Source: Usitatibacter palustris
Lineage (GTDB): Bacteria; Pseudomonadota; Gammaproteobacteria; Burkholderiales; Usitatibacteraceae
Direction of reading: 5' to 3'
Assembly: GCF_013003985.1 (NCBI RefSeq)
Contig: NZ_CP053073.1
Location: forward strand, 2,604,001 to 2,668,000
Length of the DNA: 64,000 nucleotides
Part shown: positions 47,115-56,472 of the stretch, piece after piece
Position numbering within the stretch: the first letter of the stretch is position 1
Layout: the number at the start of each line of letters is the position of its first letter
The notes under the pieces: generated by a model
What the model saw: only the letters and a program-made list of their open reading frames with translations
What the model was told of the DNA's origin: nothing
Databases searched by the model: none
Position numbers and translations under genes: made by a program

Positions 47115-48563
47115 CTAGGCGGTTCCTCCCACGGTAAGGCCCTCGATGCGCAGCGTCGGCTGGCCTACGCCCACCGGCACCGACTGGCCTTCCTTGCCGC
47201 ACATGCCCACGCCCGGATCGAGCGACATGTCGTCGCCGATCATCGCCACGCGCGTTAGCGCATCGGGCCCGTTGCCGATGAGGGTCGCGCCCTTCACCGG
47301 GTAGAGCTTCTTGCCCTTCTCCACCCACCACGCTTCGGATGCGGAGAAGACGAACTTGCCGCTGACGATATCGACCTCGCCACCACCGAAGTTCGGGAAG
47401 AACAGGCCGCGGTCGAGCGAGGCGAGGATCTCGTCCGCGTCCTGGTCGCCCGACAGCATGTAGGTGTTGGTCATGCGCGGCATCGGCAGCGCGGCATACG
47501 ATTCGCGCCGGCCGTTGCCCGTGGGGGCCACGCCCATGAGGCGCGCGTTGAGGCTGTCCTGCATGTAGCCGCGCAGCACGCCGTCCTCGATGAGCACGTT
47601 GCGCTGCGTGGTGTTGCCTTCGTCGTCGATCGAGAGCGAGCCGCGGCGGTCGGGCAACGTGCCGTCGTCGACCACGGTCACGCCCTTGGCGGCCACGCGC
47701 TCGCCGATGCGCCCGCTGAATGCCGAGGTGCCCTTGCGATTGAAGTCGCCTTCGAGGCCATGACCGATCGCCTCGTGCAGCAGGATGCCGGGCCAGCCGG
47801 GTCCGAGCACGACGCTCATCGCGCCGGCCGGTGCGGGGCGTGAATCGAGATTCACCGTGGCCTGGCGTACCGCGTCGCCCGCCATCTTCTGGAGGCGCTC
47901 GTCCGTGAAATGTTCGTAGCCGAAGCGTCCGCCACCACCCGCGTGGCCTTGCTCGCGACGCCCGTCCTGCTCGGCGATCACCGTGACCGACAGGTGAACG
48001 AGCGGGCGCACGTCGGCGGCCAGCGTTCCATCGGCGCGCGCGACGAGCACGACGTCGTATTCGCCCGAAAGGCGGCCGATCACCTGCTTCACGCGCGGAT
48101 CGATGCGGCGCGCCATCTTCTCCACGGTTTCGAGGATCAGGACCTTCTTCGCATCATCGAGGCCGGCAACCGGATCGATGGGTGCATAGAGACCCGAGCC
48201 CGTGCGCACATTGGGCGCGGCCACGCTGGCATCGCCGCCATCGGCGGCAATCGCGCGGGTCACGCGCGCCGCGGCATCGAGCGCGCCTTCGTTGATGTCG
48301 TCCGAGTAGGCGAACGCAGTCTTCTCGCCCGACACGACCCGCACGCCCACGCCCTGGTCGATGGAGAAGCTGCCGTTCTTCACTTCGCCTTCTTCCAGCG
48401 TCCAGCCTTCGGAGCGGTTGTGCTGGAAGTAGAGATCGGCGTCATCGGCGCGATGCGCGAGGATCGTGCCGAACGTGCGCGCGAGCGACTGCTCGTCGAG
48501 CCCGAACGGGGTCAGCAACGCCGCCTTGGCGATATCGAGGGGGGTAGGTCCGGGCTTCGTCAT
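47115..48563 (-). CDS. tldD: Metallopeptidase TldD
   Basis: A 482-residue TldD subunit of the TldD/TldE peptidase, which trims small peptides and processes modified peptides. The zinc motif HEAIGH (HExxxH) lies near residue 250 in GILLHEAIGHGLEGDFNRKG, followed by the late GGGEVDIVSGKF and the C-terminal cysteine region GMCGKEGQ. tldE (pmbA) is not in the window. The ATG has GGAAAAAA before it. Upstream are the inverted-repeat elements. Confidence 0.95.
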   Translation of the reverse strand: MTKPGPTPLDIAKAALLTPFGLDEQSLARTFGTILAHRADDADLYFQHNRSEGWTLEEGEVKNGSFSIDQGVGVRVVSGEKTAFAYSDDINEGALDAAARVTRAIAADGGDASVAAPNVRTGSGLYAPIDPVAGLDDAKKVLILETVEKMARRIDPRVKQVIGRLSGEYDVVLVARADGTLAADVRPLVHLSVTVIAEQDGRREQGHAGGGGRFGYEHFTDERLQKMAGDAVRQATVNLDSRPAPAGAMSVVLGPGWPGILLHEAIGHGLEGDFNRKGTSAFSGRIGERVAAKGVTVVDDGTLPDRRGSLSIDDEGNTTQRNVLIEDGVLRGYMQDSLNARLMGVAPTGNGRRESYAALPMPRMTNTYMLSGDQDADEILASLDRGLFFPNFGGGEVDIVSGKFVFSASEAWWVEKGKKLYPVKGATLIGNGPDALTRVAMIGDDMSLDPGVGMCGKEGQSVPVGVGQPTLRIEGLTVGGTA

Positions 48564-48593
48564 GGTTTTTTCCAGTGGCAGGCGGCAGTGACA

Positions 48594-48743
48594 GGGGCCG
48601 AAGGGGTGGGACCGTTTTTTTTCTGGGTTGTCTTCGAAGGCGTAGCAAAAGAGAGTCGTGACAGCATCATTTGGTCCGTGGCATCGCGAACAACCACCCA
48701 CGAAGCCAACCCATAAAAAAAAGCGGCCCCACCCCTCCGGCCC
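48594..48743 (+). repeat. Inverted-repeat element, copy A
   Basis: Arms of about 43 bases at 48594-48636 and 48701-48743, each with a G-rich block, a run of eight T (or A) and a CTTCG/CGAAG inner end. The 64-base centre contains a core GACAGCATCATTTGG that recurs in copy B in the opposite orientation. MITE-like size and shape. No flanking duplication or transposase was identified. Confidence 0.75.
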
Positions 48744-48855
48744 GCAGCATCGAGATTGGGGCCGTCATCGCGGTGTACTCCGGAACCTGCCACCGAGCGA
48801 GGGCAGGCAACGGCAAGATTCCCGCGAGGGTCCCCTCTCCAAACTTCGATGCGGC

Positions 48856-49005
48856 GGGGAGGACTGTGGGTGGCGGCTTTTTTTTCCGGGGTGCCTTCGT
48901 GAACAATGATCGAGATGCCACGGGCCAAATCATGCTGTCTGGGCCCTGACCGAATGAGCCGTCGAAGGCACCCCGGGAAAAAAACCGCCACCCACAGGCC
49001 TCCCC
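48856..49005 (-). repeat. Inverted-repeat element, copy B
   Basis: Arms at about 48856-48899 and 48963-49005: GGGGAGG, a GTGGGTGGCGG block, seven or eight T and CCGGGGTGCCTTCG, mirrored on the other side. The 63-base centre read on the minus strand contains GACAGCATGATTTGG then CCGTGGCATC, matching copy A with about 3 changes in 29. It lies just after the end of the nitrilase gene. Confidence 0.75.
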
Positions 49006-49021
49006 TTCGTCGCCAGCCACC

Positions 49022-49894
49022 TCACCAACTCCTCACCGTCTTGTGCGTCAGCGCCGGCAGGCTCTTGCGAATCTTCTGCTGATAAGTGGGGTTCACGCCG
49101 GCAACGACAACCCCCGAACCGCGCGGCAGGCGATCGAGGACGACACCCCACGGATCCACGATCATCGTGTGCCCATGCGTCTCGCGGCCGTTCACGTGAT
49201 AGCCGCCCTGCGCGGGCGCGATCACGTAGGCGAGGTTTTCGATGGCGCGCGCGCGGATCAGCGTGTCCCAGTGCGCCTTGCCCGTCGTTTCGGTGAACGC
49301 GGAAGGCACGAGGATGAGGTCGACATCGCCCATGGCGCGATAGAGCTCCGGGAAGCGCAGGTCGTAGCAGACGGAAATGCCCAGCCGTCCATAGGGAGAC
49401 TCCACCGTGACCACCTGGTTCCCCGGCTCGATGGTCCGTTCCTCGGAATAGCGCTCCTGGCCCATCTCGAAGCCGAAGAGGTGGATCTTGTCGTAGCGGC
49501 AGACGAGGCGGCCTTCCTGGTCGTAGACGAGGCAGGAGTTGCGGACCTTCTCGTCGTTGCTGCAGGCGAGTGGCACGGAGCCCCCGACGATCCAGCAGCG
49601 ATGCCGTTTTGCCTGCGCGGAGAGGAACGACTGGATCGGGCCTTCGCCTTCGCGTTCGCGGGCGGCCACCTTGTCGGTGTCCTTCATGCCCATGATCGCG
49701 AAGTATTCCGGGAGCGCGATGATCCGCGCGCCCGAAGCGGCGGCGAGCTCGATCAGGCGGCCGGCCTCCTGGAGGTTCGCCGCGACGTTCGGGCCGGAGG
49801 CCATCTGGATGGCCGCGACACGGAACATCGACTGCGTGATGACGAACGTCTCGCGGAGGGCTTCGGGCGTCGTCGAATTCTTGGTGATGATCAT
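49022..49894 (-). CDS. Carbon-nitrogen hydrolase (nitrilase superfamily, Nit1/Nit2-like)
   Basis: A 290-residue amidase with the Glu-Lys-Cys triad: Glu in ALPEYF, Lys in RYDKIHLFGFEMG and Cys in SVCYDLRFPELYR. This pattern is closest to deaminated-glutathione amidase and omega-amidase relatives. The start ATG at 49894 overlaps the yhdP stop as ATGA; an internal Met (FRVAAIQMASG) about 22 codons later is where many family members begin. Confidence 0.88.
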   Translation of the reverse strand: MIITKNSTTPEALRETFVITQSMFRVAAIQMASGPNVAANLQEAGRLIELAAASGARIIALPEYFAIMGMKDTDKVAAREREGEGPIQSFLSAQAKRHRCWIVGGSVPLACSNDEKVRNSCLVYDQEGRLVCRYDKIHLFGFEMGQERYSEERTIEPGNQVVTVESPYGRLGISVCYDLRFPELYRAMGDVDLILVPSAFTETTGKAHWDTLIRARAIENLAYVIAPAQGGYHVNGRETHGHTMIVDPWGVVLDRLPRGSGVVVAGVNPTYQQKIRKSLPALTHKTVRSW

Positions 49895-52800
49895 TGCGGG
49901 GGGATCTTCGCCGGCTGCGCCGCCTCGGCCGTCGCCTTCGTCGCTCGTGGCGGCGGCACCGAAACTGGCGTGACGGAGGGATTATCCCATGTCCCCGTGA
50001 CGAGGTATTCGTAAGCCACGACCTTGCCGAGGGGATTCTGGAGGAGCTTGGAAACGAGCAGTGTCGACAATCCGAGCACGGGGGTGCCCAGGACGGTGGC
50101 GGCAAGCGCCACGCTCTCGCCGATCTCGGGCACGACACGCAGCGTGAGCGACTGGGTTTCGCGCGGCAGGGACACCTCGCCCACCATGCTCACGAAGGCC
50201 GCGGGGCCGCTGATCTCGAGGTCGTCGGTGAGCAGGATGCCGCGCGCGACCTTCACGTTCGCGTTGATCGAGTTGAACGCGAAGCCCTCGGAGAAGACAT
50301 CGCGGAAGTCGAGCGTCACGCGCTGCGGCAGCGACTGCAGCGACAGCAGGCCCAGGAGTTTGCCCGCGCCGGCCTGGATCTTGTTGAACTGGCCGCGCGC
50401 CGCGCTCAGCTTGAAGCTGCCCTGCAGGACCGAGGGATCGAACTCGTTGGGGAAGCCGGGCCACGCGAGCGTGCCCTGCAGCTTCGCCGTCCCGCCGCGA
50501 ACGTAATCGCCGAAGCCGAACTGCTCGAAGAGCGCGTTGAGGTTGGAGGTGTCGAGCGCGAGGTCGAGCGTCGTGATCGAGCCCGTGGCCGTCTGGCGCC
50601 ACACGCCCTTCGACTTGAAGGTCGTGTGCGGATTGAGGATGTCCAGGCGCTCGATGCGCCACTCGTCGCCGGTGGGTTCGGCCTTGAGGTCGAGGCGGCC
50701 CAGCGAGTTGCCCTTGAAGTCGAAGCGCTCGGCGACGATGTCGAGCGCGGGAAGGTCGCCGGCCCCTCGCTGCTCGCCGTCGCGCGGCGGGCGCGCTTCG
50801 CGCGCGGGCTGCGGGCCTTGCGGCCGAAGTGCTAGCCGCGACAAGCGCGCGACCACGCGCCCCTTGCCTTCCGAGCTCCACGCGACGTCACCGGCGAGAT
50901 TCTGTCCTTCGAGGCGGCCCTTCCATTCGGTGCCGACGCGCTCGAGGCGCGCGGAGACGTTCGGGAACTCGCGCTGCGTGAATTGCACGCGATCGAGCTT
51001 GAGGTCGAAGCCGCGCAATTCGGTCCCCGTCGCGATGCGGGCGTCCGCGACGGCGCGCGCCCGCGCGGGGAAGACCGCCTGCCACGCGTCGAGGTCGAGA
51101 TGGGCGAGCTCGCCGTAGAGCCACACGCCGTCCTTGATCGGTTCATCGGCAAGCGGTGCGCCGAACTTGAGCGCGCCGTGCCAGCGGTCGCCTTCGGGCG
51201 TGCGGCGCGTGCCGAAGCGGCCGTAGATGCCGCCGTCGAGCGAGGCCGTAGTGACTTCGTTGTCCGAGCCCAGCTGGCGGATCGCGATCGTGAGCGGCCG
51301 CGCCACGGCCTCGGCCTTGTCGAAGGGCGCGGGCAGCGCGACCTCGAGGCCCTTCAAGTCCGATTCGATGCGCAGGTCGCTGCCTCCGCGGCCCGACACG
51401 AGCGCCGCGCGCCAATCGATCCCGCCCGTGAGCCGCGCGGAAATGGCATCGGGAATGTAGGCGCCGAGCACCGGCATTGCGATGCGGCCATCGAGTTCCG
51501 TGAGCAAGGTTCCATCACCCTGCGTATTGATCTTCAGGCGCGCGGGCTGGCCGAACATCGTTCCGGTGAGCTCGGGCGCGCGCACGCCCTTCTCGGTGAA
51601 CTGAAGCTTGCCCTTCACGCCGTTGAACGAAAGCGTTTGCCCGACGCGCGCGTTGGCGCCATCGAACAGGTAGTCGCCCGTGATGCGCGCCGACTCCGTT
51701 CCGTAGAGCGGCCAGCGCATCGCGATCCCGAGCCGCGCGGGGCCGTCGATCTGCACGGCGCGCGTGAAGGCGCCCGGGCCGTTGATCAGCGGGCTTTCGC
51801 GCAGGAACTTCACGCTGTCGGTGCCGCCGGTCACGATCTGCCCGCTGATCTCGAGGATCGGCGGCTGCGCGAGCAGATTCGCGATCGTGGCCTTCGCTTC
51901 CTTCACGCGGCTCGAGAAGATCGTCGCGCCGTCCGAGCGGATGTCGAGCTGCGCGCCTTCGAAGACGAGGTGGGCGTCGATCGCATCGATCGAGGGCCAG
52001 TCGGGGTGGTACTTGAGCTTCACGCCGTGGATGTCGCCCTCGACCCAGAACCGGCCATCCTTGCCCTCGACGAACGGGAAGTGCCAGAGGTCGCCGCGGA
52101 CTTCGAAGCGCGCGCGTGTGCCGGTGCCGCCGCTCACCGCACGCGCGAGCCAGCCCCGGGTGTGCTCGTAGCGCGACGGCAGGTAATCGACGACGCGCGA
52201 AGGCTCGAAGCGCGACAACGTTCCCTTCAGTTCCGCATGCCCGGGCTTGCTGCCTTCCTGGCCCGCGGGCAGCGAACGCCAGGTGCCCGACACTTCGCCC
52301 TCGACGTCGGCGTTCGCGAAGCGCGCCTCCTCGATGGCGACTTCGATCCCGGCCGGGACGACCTTCCAGCGCGTGGTGGTCTCGAGCCGATCGAACGTGA
52401 ACGGGACGGGAAACTTCTCGGCGATCTCGAGCGAGGCCTTCTTCGAGGCGAGCTTCAGCGTGCCGCCCTTCTCGTCACCCGACACGCTGCCCGTGAGTCC
52501 CTGCACCGCCGGGTAGCCGTTCACCGCGTTCACCGCGAGGTCCTCGAAGTTTCCGGAGACCGAAAGGGTGCTGGCCTTCGCGAGGCTCTCCCCGCGCCAG
52601 GCGAGCGTGGCCTTGCTGATGTGCCCGCGCGGCGCGTACTGGAGCACGTGCCCCTTCACGTCGCGCGGCACCGGGAAGTAGTCGAGCAATGTCGCGGCGA
52701 GCTTGAGATCGATCGCGTCCGCAGTCACCTCGCCACGCGGGCCGCGTTCGTCCTTCGCGAGCGTGACCGCGAAGGTCGCCGGCTTGGACTCGGCGCCGCC

Positions 52801-53793
52801 GCGCGTGCGGATGCGAAGGTCCTTCGTCGCGAACGAGAACCCGCCCGCCTGCTTTGCGTACGTCGCGCGGCCCGAGACCGACGCGAGCTCGAGCGGCAGG
52901 AGGTCGGCGGCGAGTTGCGCGCGCGCATCTCGCATCGCGAGATCGGCCGTCACTTCACGCATGCCCTCCGGGTCGATCTCCGCCCACAGACGCACGCTGC
53001 CCGATCCGCTGCGCAGGCTCTCGGGAAGCGGCAGGTGCGTGCGCAACCTCGCAAGATCCGCCTGCAACGCTTCGGCATAGAGCGAGCCCACCACGCTCCA
53101 GCGCTGGTCCTCGTGCTTCAACGCAAGGTTCGCGCGCAGCTCGAGGCGCGCGGCCAGGTGGGCCGGCGGCTTGGCGATGAGTGCCGCGTGATGCCGGCCG
53201 CCGCGGCGGCGAATGAGGATCTCCACGCCCGACAGGCGCACCTCAGGAGCGGACACCTTCTCGTCCTGCCAGACGAGCGTCGCATCGGTGATGCGCAGGC
53301 TCGGTTGCGCGAGCAGCCAGCGCGCGAACTCGCCGTCGCCGGGGCCGGCCGCATTGAGCGGCTTGTCCGCGAGGTAGATCAGCCCGTCTTTGCCGCGGCG
53401 AAGCACGAGCTGCGGGCCATCGAGTTCCACATGATGAAAGCGCACTTCGCCCAGCAACAGCGCCCACCACGAGAGCGTGGCTTCGGCATGCTGCATGCGA
53501 AGCACGGTCGCGCCACGGTGGTCCGCGAGCCCGAAGTCCTGCATGGACAGGCGCGGACGAAGGCCGCCCCATCCCCCATCGATGCGCGCCATCGAAACCT
53601 TCATGCCGCTGGCCGATTCGAGCGACGCGATGATGCGCGGGCGCATCGATTCGACGTCGGGAAGGGCGACATAGCGCAAATAAAGGACGGCGCCCGTGAA
53701 CAGGACGAGCGCGGTCATGCCGGCGCCTACGGCCAGGCGAACGAAGATGCGCGACAGGGTCTTGATGCGGTGAGCCTCGGGCTTGCTTTTCAC
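49891..53793 (-). CDS. yhdP: YhdP family AsmA-like envelope protein
   Basis: A 1300-residue protein with a single N-terminal transmembrane helix (about 20-42) and a very long periplasmic part made of repeating beta-strand units, ending in the AsmA_2/DUF3971 region (LTLRVVPEIGESVALAATVLG). YhdP-type proteins form hydrophobic grooves that carry phospholipids to the outer membrane. Length matches the family. The GTG at 53793 is the first plausible start. TACAAT lies only three bases before it, so the true start may be slightly downstream. Confidence 0.9.
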   Translation of the reverse strand: MKSKPEAHRIKTLSRIFVRLAVGAGMTALVLFTGAVLYLRYVALPDVESMRPRIIASLESASGMKVSMARIDGGWGGLRPRLSMQDFGLADHRGATVLRMQHAEATLSWWALLLGEVRFHHVELDGPQLVLRRGKDGLIYLADKPLNAAGPGDGEFARWLLAQPSLRITDATLVWQDEKVSAPEVRLSGVEILIRRRGGRHHAALIAKPPAHLAARLELRANLALKHEDQRWSVVGSLYAEALQADLARLRTHLPLPESLRSGSGSVRLWAEIDPEGMREVTADLAMRDARAQLAADLLPLELASVSGRATYAKQAGGFSFATKDLRIRTRGGAESKPATFAVTLAKDERGPRGEVTADAIDLKLAATLLDYFPVPRDVKGHVLQYAPRGHISKATLAWRGESLAKASTLSVSGNFEDLAVNAVNGYPAVQGLTGSVSGDEKGGTLKLASKKASLEIAEKFPVPFTFDRLETTTRWKVVPAGIEVAIEEARFANADVEGEVSGTWRSLPAGQEGSKPGHAELKGTLSRFEPSRVVDYLPSRYEHTRGWLARAVSGGTGTRARFEVRGDLWHFPFVEGKDGRFWVEGDIHGVKLKYHPDWPSIDAIDAHLVFEGAQLDIRSDGATIFSSRVKEAKATIANLLAQPPILEISGQIVTGGTDSVKFLRESPLINGPGAFTRAVQIDGPARLGIAMRWPLYGTESARITGDYLFDGANARVGQTLSFNGVKGKLQFTEKGVRAPELTGTMFGQPARLKINTQGDGTLLTELDGRIAMPVLGAYIPDAISARLTGGIDWRAALVSGRGGSDLRIESDLKGLEVALPAPFDKAEAVARPLTIAIRQLGSDNEVTTASLDGGIYGRFGTRRTPEGDRWHGALKFGAPLADEPIKDGVWLYGELAHLDLDAWQAVFPARARAVADARIATGTELRGFDLKLDRVQFTQREFPNVSARLERVGTEWKGRLEGQNLAGDVAWSSEGKGRVVARLSRLALRPQGPQPAREARPPRDGEQRGAGDLPALDIVAERFDFKGNSLGRLDLKAEPTGDEWRIERLDILNPHTTFKSKGVWRQTATGSITTLDLALDTSNLNALFEQFGFGDYVRGGTAKLQGTLAWPGFPNEFDPSVLQGSFKLSAARGQFNKIQAGAGKLLGLLSLQSLPQRVTLDFRDVFSEGFAFNSINANVKVARGILLTDDLEISGPAAFVSMVGEVSLPRETQSLTLRVVPEIGESVALAATVLGTPVLGLSTLLVSKLLQNPLGKVVAYEYLVTGTWDNPSVTPVSVPPPRATKATAEAAQPAKIPPQ

Positions 53794-53795
53794 GG

Positions 53796-53802
53796 TATTG
53801 TA
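53796..53802. promoter_or_regulatory. Shared bidirectional -10 element of glnE and yhdP
   Basis: The bases TATTGTA read TATTGT on the plus strand, seven bases before the glnE ATG, and TACAAT on the minus strand, three bases before the yhdP GTG. One element could serve as -10 in both directions. No ribosome site is present before the glnE start, so its transcript may be leaderless. Confidence 0.4.
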
Positions 53803-53808
53803 GCCGCA

Positions 53809-56472
53809 ATGAGCGACCGTCCCTTCTCCGCGGCCCTCGAAAAAACCCTCCGTCTGTCCCCGTTTTGCGCGCGACTTCTCGCTGCGCGCCCCGCCCTCCG
53901 CGACGAGCTCGAATCGACGTCCGGCCGGCCCTTCGGCCGCGAGGAAATGCGGTCACGGATCCAGGAAGGCGATTCGCTTGCGGACTCCCTTCGCGACCTG
54001 CGCGCCGCCGTGCTCCTGCGCCTCGCGCATCGCGACCTGAACGGCCTCGCGCCGCTCGCCGAAGTAGTGGCCACGATGACCGATCTCGCCGAGGTCGCGA
54101 TCGGTGCCGCGTGTGCGCAGGCAGAGCGCGAAGCCACCGCCGCGCATGGCGCCCCGCAGGCCGGTGTCGCGGGGCCCGGGCTCATCGTCGCCGGGCTCGG
54201 CAAGCTCGGCGGTTGCGAGCTCAACGTCTCCTCGGACATCGACCTCGTCTTCATCTACGGCGAAGACGGCGAGACCTCGGGGCCGCGACCCATCTCGCAC
54301 CCGGAGTACTACGCGCTCGTGGGCAAGCGGCTCATCGCGCTGCTCGCCGAGATCACCGAACGAGGGCAGGTGTTCCGCGTCGACATGCGCCTGCGCCCGT
54401 ATGGAGATTCGGGCCCGCTCGTGTGCTCGCTCGCCTCGCTGGAAAACTACTTCATCGCCCAGGCGCGTCCCTGGGAACGCTACGCCTGGCTCAAGGCCCG
54501 CACCGTGAGCGGCGCGGCCGTGCCGCTGCAAGCGCTCATCGATCCCTTCGTGTATCGCCGCTACCTCGACTACGGGCTGCTCGGCGCGCTGCGCGAGCTG
54601 CACGCGCGCATCTTCGAGGCCGCGGTGCAGCGGCGGAAAGCCGATGACATCAAGGTCGGCGCGGGCGGCATCCGTGAAATCGAGTTCGTCGCGCAGTTGC
54701 ACCAGCTCGTGCGCGGTGGACACGATGCGGGACTGCGGCTCACGTCTACGCGCGAGGCGCTCGCCGCATTGGCGGCACGCGGCCTGATCGAGCCCGCTCA
54801 CAGCAGCGGACTCAACGAGGCCTACACATTCCTGCGCACGCTCGAGCACCGGCTCCAGTACTACGACGACCAGCAAACGCAATCGCTGCCGGTCGCTGCG
54901 GAGCATCGCGCGGCGATCGCCGAGGCGATGGGCTTCACGGCATGGGAGCCGTTCCTTGCCGTGCTCGACGGGCATCGCGCGGTCGTCCAGGAATCATTCG
55001 CCGCCCTTTTCGATCGCCCCCCGTCATCGGGCACTGGCAATGTCGTCGCACGGCTCAACGATCCGCAAGCGACACCCGACGTCGACGCGCTCGCCGAGGA
55101 CCTCGCGCGCATCGGACTCACGGACGCCACGCCGGTCGCCGCTCGCCTGGTCGCGCTCGCCACCTCGCGGCGCTATCGATCGCTCTCGAGCGCGTGCCGC
55201 ACGAAGATCGATGCGCTGCTGCCGCTCGTCGTGGAGGCCGCGGCGCGCGAAGGGGGAAAAGCCGAGACGGCGCTGCGCCTCTTCGACATGATCGAAGCAA
55301 TCGACCGGCGCGAGGCTTACCTCGCCCTCCTGGTCGAATACCCGCAGGTCCTGCAACGCGCCGCGCGCCTCGCGGCCCGAAGCGCGTGGGCCGCGCGCTT
55401 GCTCGCCCGCCACCCGATCCTCCTCGATGAGTTGCTGCGCACGGCCGCGAGCTTCACCGCGACCGATTGGGAAGCCGAACGCCGCGAGCTTCTCGCCGAA
55501 TGCGCCACCGTGGCTTCGGACACGGAGCGCCTGCTCGACACGCTTCGGCATTACAAGCAACGGCACATGCTTCGCTTCACGATCGCCGACCTCGAAGGCG
55601 AGTTGCCGGTGATGGCGCTTTCCGACGAGCTCTCCGCACTCGCCGATCTCATCCTCGAAGCGACGATGCAGGAAGCCGCCGCGAGCCTTGGGCGCCCGCG
55701 CGGGCCGATTCCCGGCTTCGCCGTGATCGGCTACGGCAAGCTCGGCGGCAAGGAGCTGGGCTACGGTTCGGATCTCGACATCGTGTTTCTCTATGACGAG
55801 GCGCTCGCCGGCGAAGCCGAAGTCTTCGCGCGCATCTCGCAGCGCGTGAACAGCTGGCTCACGAGCCACACGTCCGCGGGCATCCTCTACGAAACGGACC
55901 TGCGCCTGCGTCCCGATGGCGCGGCGGGGCTGCTCGTGAGTTCGATGGCGGCGTTCTCGGACTACCAGGCCAAGCGCGCCTGGGCCTGGGAGCACCAGGC
56001 GCTCACGCGCGCGCGCTTCTGCGCGGGCGACGTGAGGCTCGGCGCGCGCTTCGAGAACGTGCGCGATGCGGTGCTTGCGCAACCGCGCGATGGCGCGAAG
56101 CTGCGCGAGGACATCGCCGCGATGCGCAAGAAGATGCGCGACGAGCACAAATCCTCGAAGGACCTGAAGCACGTGCGCGGCGGCGTCATCGACCTCGAGT
56201 TCTGCGTGCAGGCGATCGTCCTCGAGCACGGACCGGCGCATGCGCAGCTGCGCGAGAACAAGGGGAACCACGAGTTGCTGCGGCGCGCGGGCGACCTCGG
56301 ACTGCTCGACCCGGCGATCGCGATCGCCGCGGCCGACGCCTACCTCGCGCTGCGCAAGCGCACGCACGAAGCCGCGCTCAACGATGCAGAGCTGGGAGCG
56401 GTGGCGGAGGGGGAACTGTCGGCGGAACGTGAAGCGGTGCAGCGACTCTGGGCGGAGGTGTTCGGCGCCTAG
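53809..56472 (+). CDS. glnE: Bifunctional glutamine synthetase adenylyltransferase/deadenylase
   Basis: An 887-residue regulator that adds AMP to glutamine synthetase and removes it, under PII control. Two nucleotidyltransferase domains each show G(L/Y)GKLGG...SD(I/L)D: the deadenylase at about residues 125-150 (NVSSDIDLVFIYG) and the adenylylase at about 640-665 (GYGSDLDIVFLYD). GGIREIEF and GGVIDLEFCVQ, the two helical linker signatures, follow each. The ATG at 53809 sits 16 bp from yhdP on the other strand. The TAG stop overlaps the CTA of the convergent cyclase gene. Confidence 0.95.
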   Translation: MSDRPFSAALEKTLRLSPFCARLLAARPALRDELESTSGRPFGREEMRSRIQEGDSLADSLRDLRAAVLLRLAHRDLNGLAPLAEVVATMTDLAEVAIGAACAQAEREATAAHGAPQAGVAGPGLIVAGLGKLGGCELNVSSDIDLVFIYGEDGETSGPRPISHPEYYALVGKRLIALLAEITERGQVFRVDMRLRPYGDSGPLVCSLASLENYFIAQARPWERYAWLKARTVSGAAVPLQALIDPFVYRRYLDYGLLGALRELHARIFEAAVQRRKADDIKVGAGGIREIEFVAQLHQLVRGGHDAGLRLTSTREALAALAARGLIEPAHSSGLNEAYTFLRTLEHRLQYYDDQQTQSLPVAAEHRAAIAEAMGFTAWEPFLAVLDGHRAVVQESFAALFDRPPSSGTGNVVARLNDPQATPDVDALAEDLARIGLTDATPVAARLVALATSRRYRSLSSACRTKIDALLPLVVEAAAREGGKAETALRLFDMIEAIDRREAYLALLVEYPQVLQRAARLAARSAWAARLLARHPILLDELLRTAASFTATDWEAERRELLAECATVASDTERLLDTLRHYKQRHMLRFTIADLEGELPVMALSDELSALADLILEATMQEAAASLGRPRGPIPGFAVIGYGKLGGKELGYGSDLDIVFLYDEALAGEAEVFARISQRVNSWLTSHTSAGILYETDLRLRPDGAAGLLVSSMAAFSDYQAKRAWAWEHQALTRARFCAGDVRLGARFENVRDAVLAQPRDGAKLREDIAAMRKKMRDEHKSSKDLKHVRGGVIDLEFCVQAIVLEHGPAHAQLRENKGNHELLRRAGDLGLLDPAIAIAAADAYLALRKRTHEAALNDAELGAVAEGELSAEREAVQRLWAEVFGA

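Larger units (their letters stand above)
48564..49021. other. Gene-free 458-bp interval with two inverted-repeat elements
   Basis: No frame here looks coding; short frames that cross it follow the repeats. The interval holds two 150-bp inverted-repeat elements (48594-48743 and 48856-49005) and a 112-bp spacer whose ends also mirror each other (GCATCGAGATTGG near 48746 against the complement of CCAAACTTCGATGC near 48839). The whole interval is therefore close to one large palindrome. Confidence 0.75.

Noticed and set aside
48560..48991. A 143-codon minus-strand frame over the gene-free interval.
   Set aside because: Its sequence follows the two inverted repeats (similar peptide segments from each copy) and has no family match that I recognise.
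50983..53808. A very long open frame on the plus strand opposite yhdP, running in frame into glnE.
   Set aside because: Composition is Arg/Ala/Glu-rich with no domain. It mirrors the codon bias of yhdP, and the glnE family start is at 53809. It is a GC-rich shadow.
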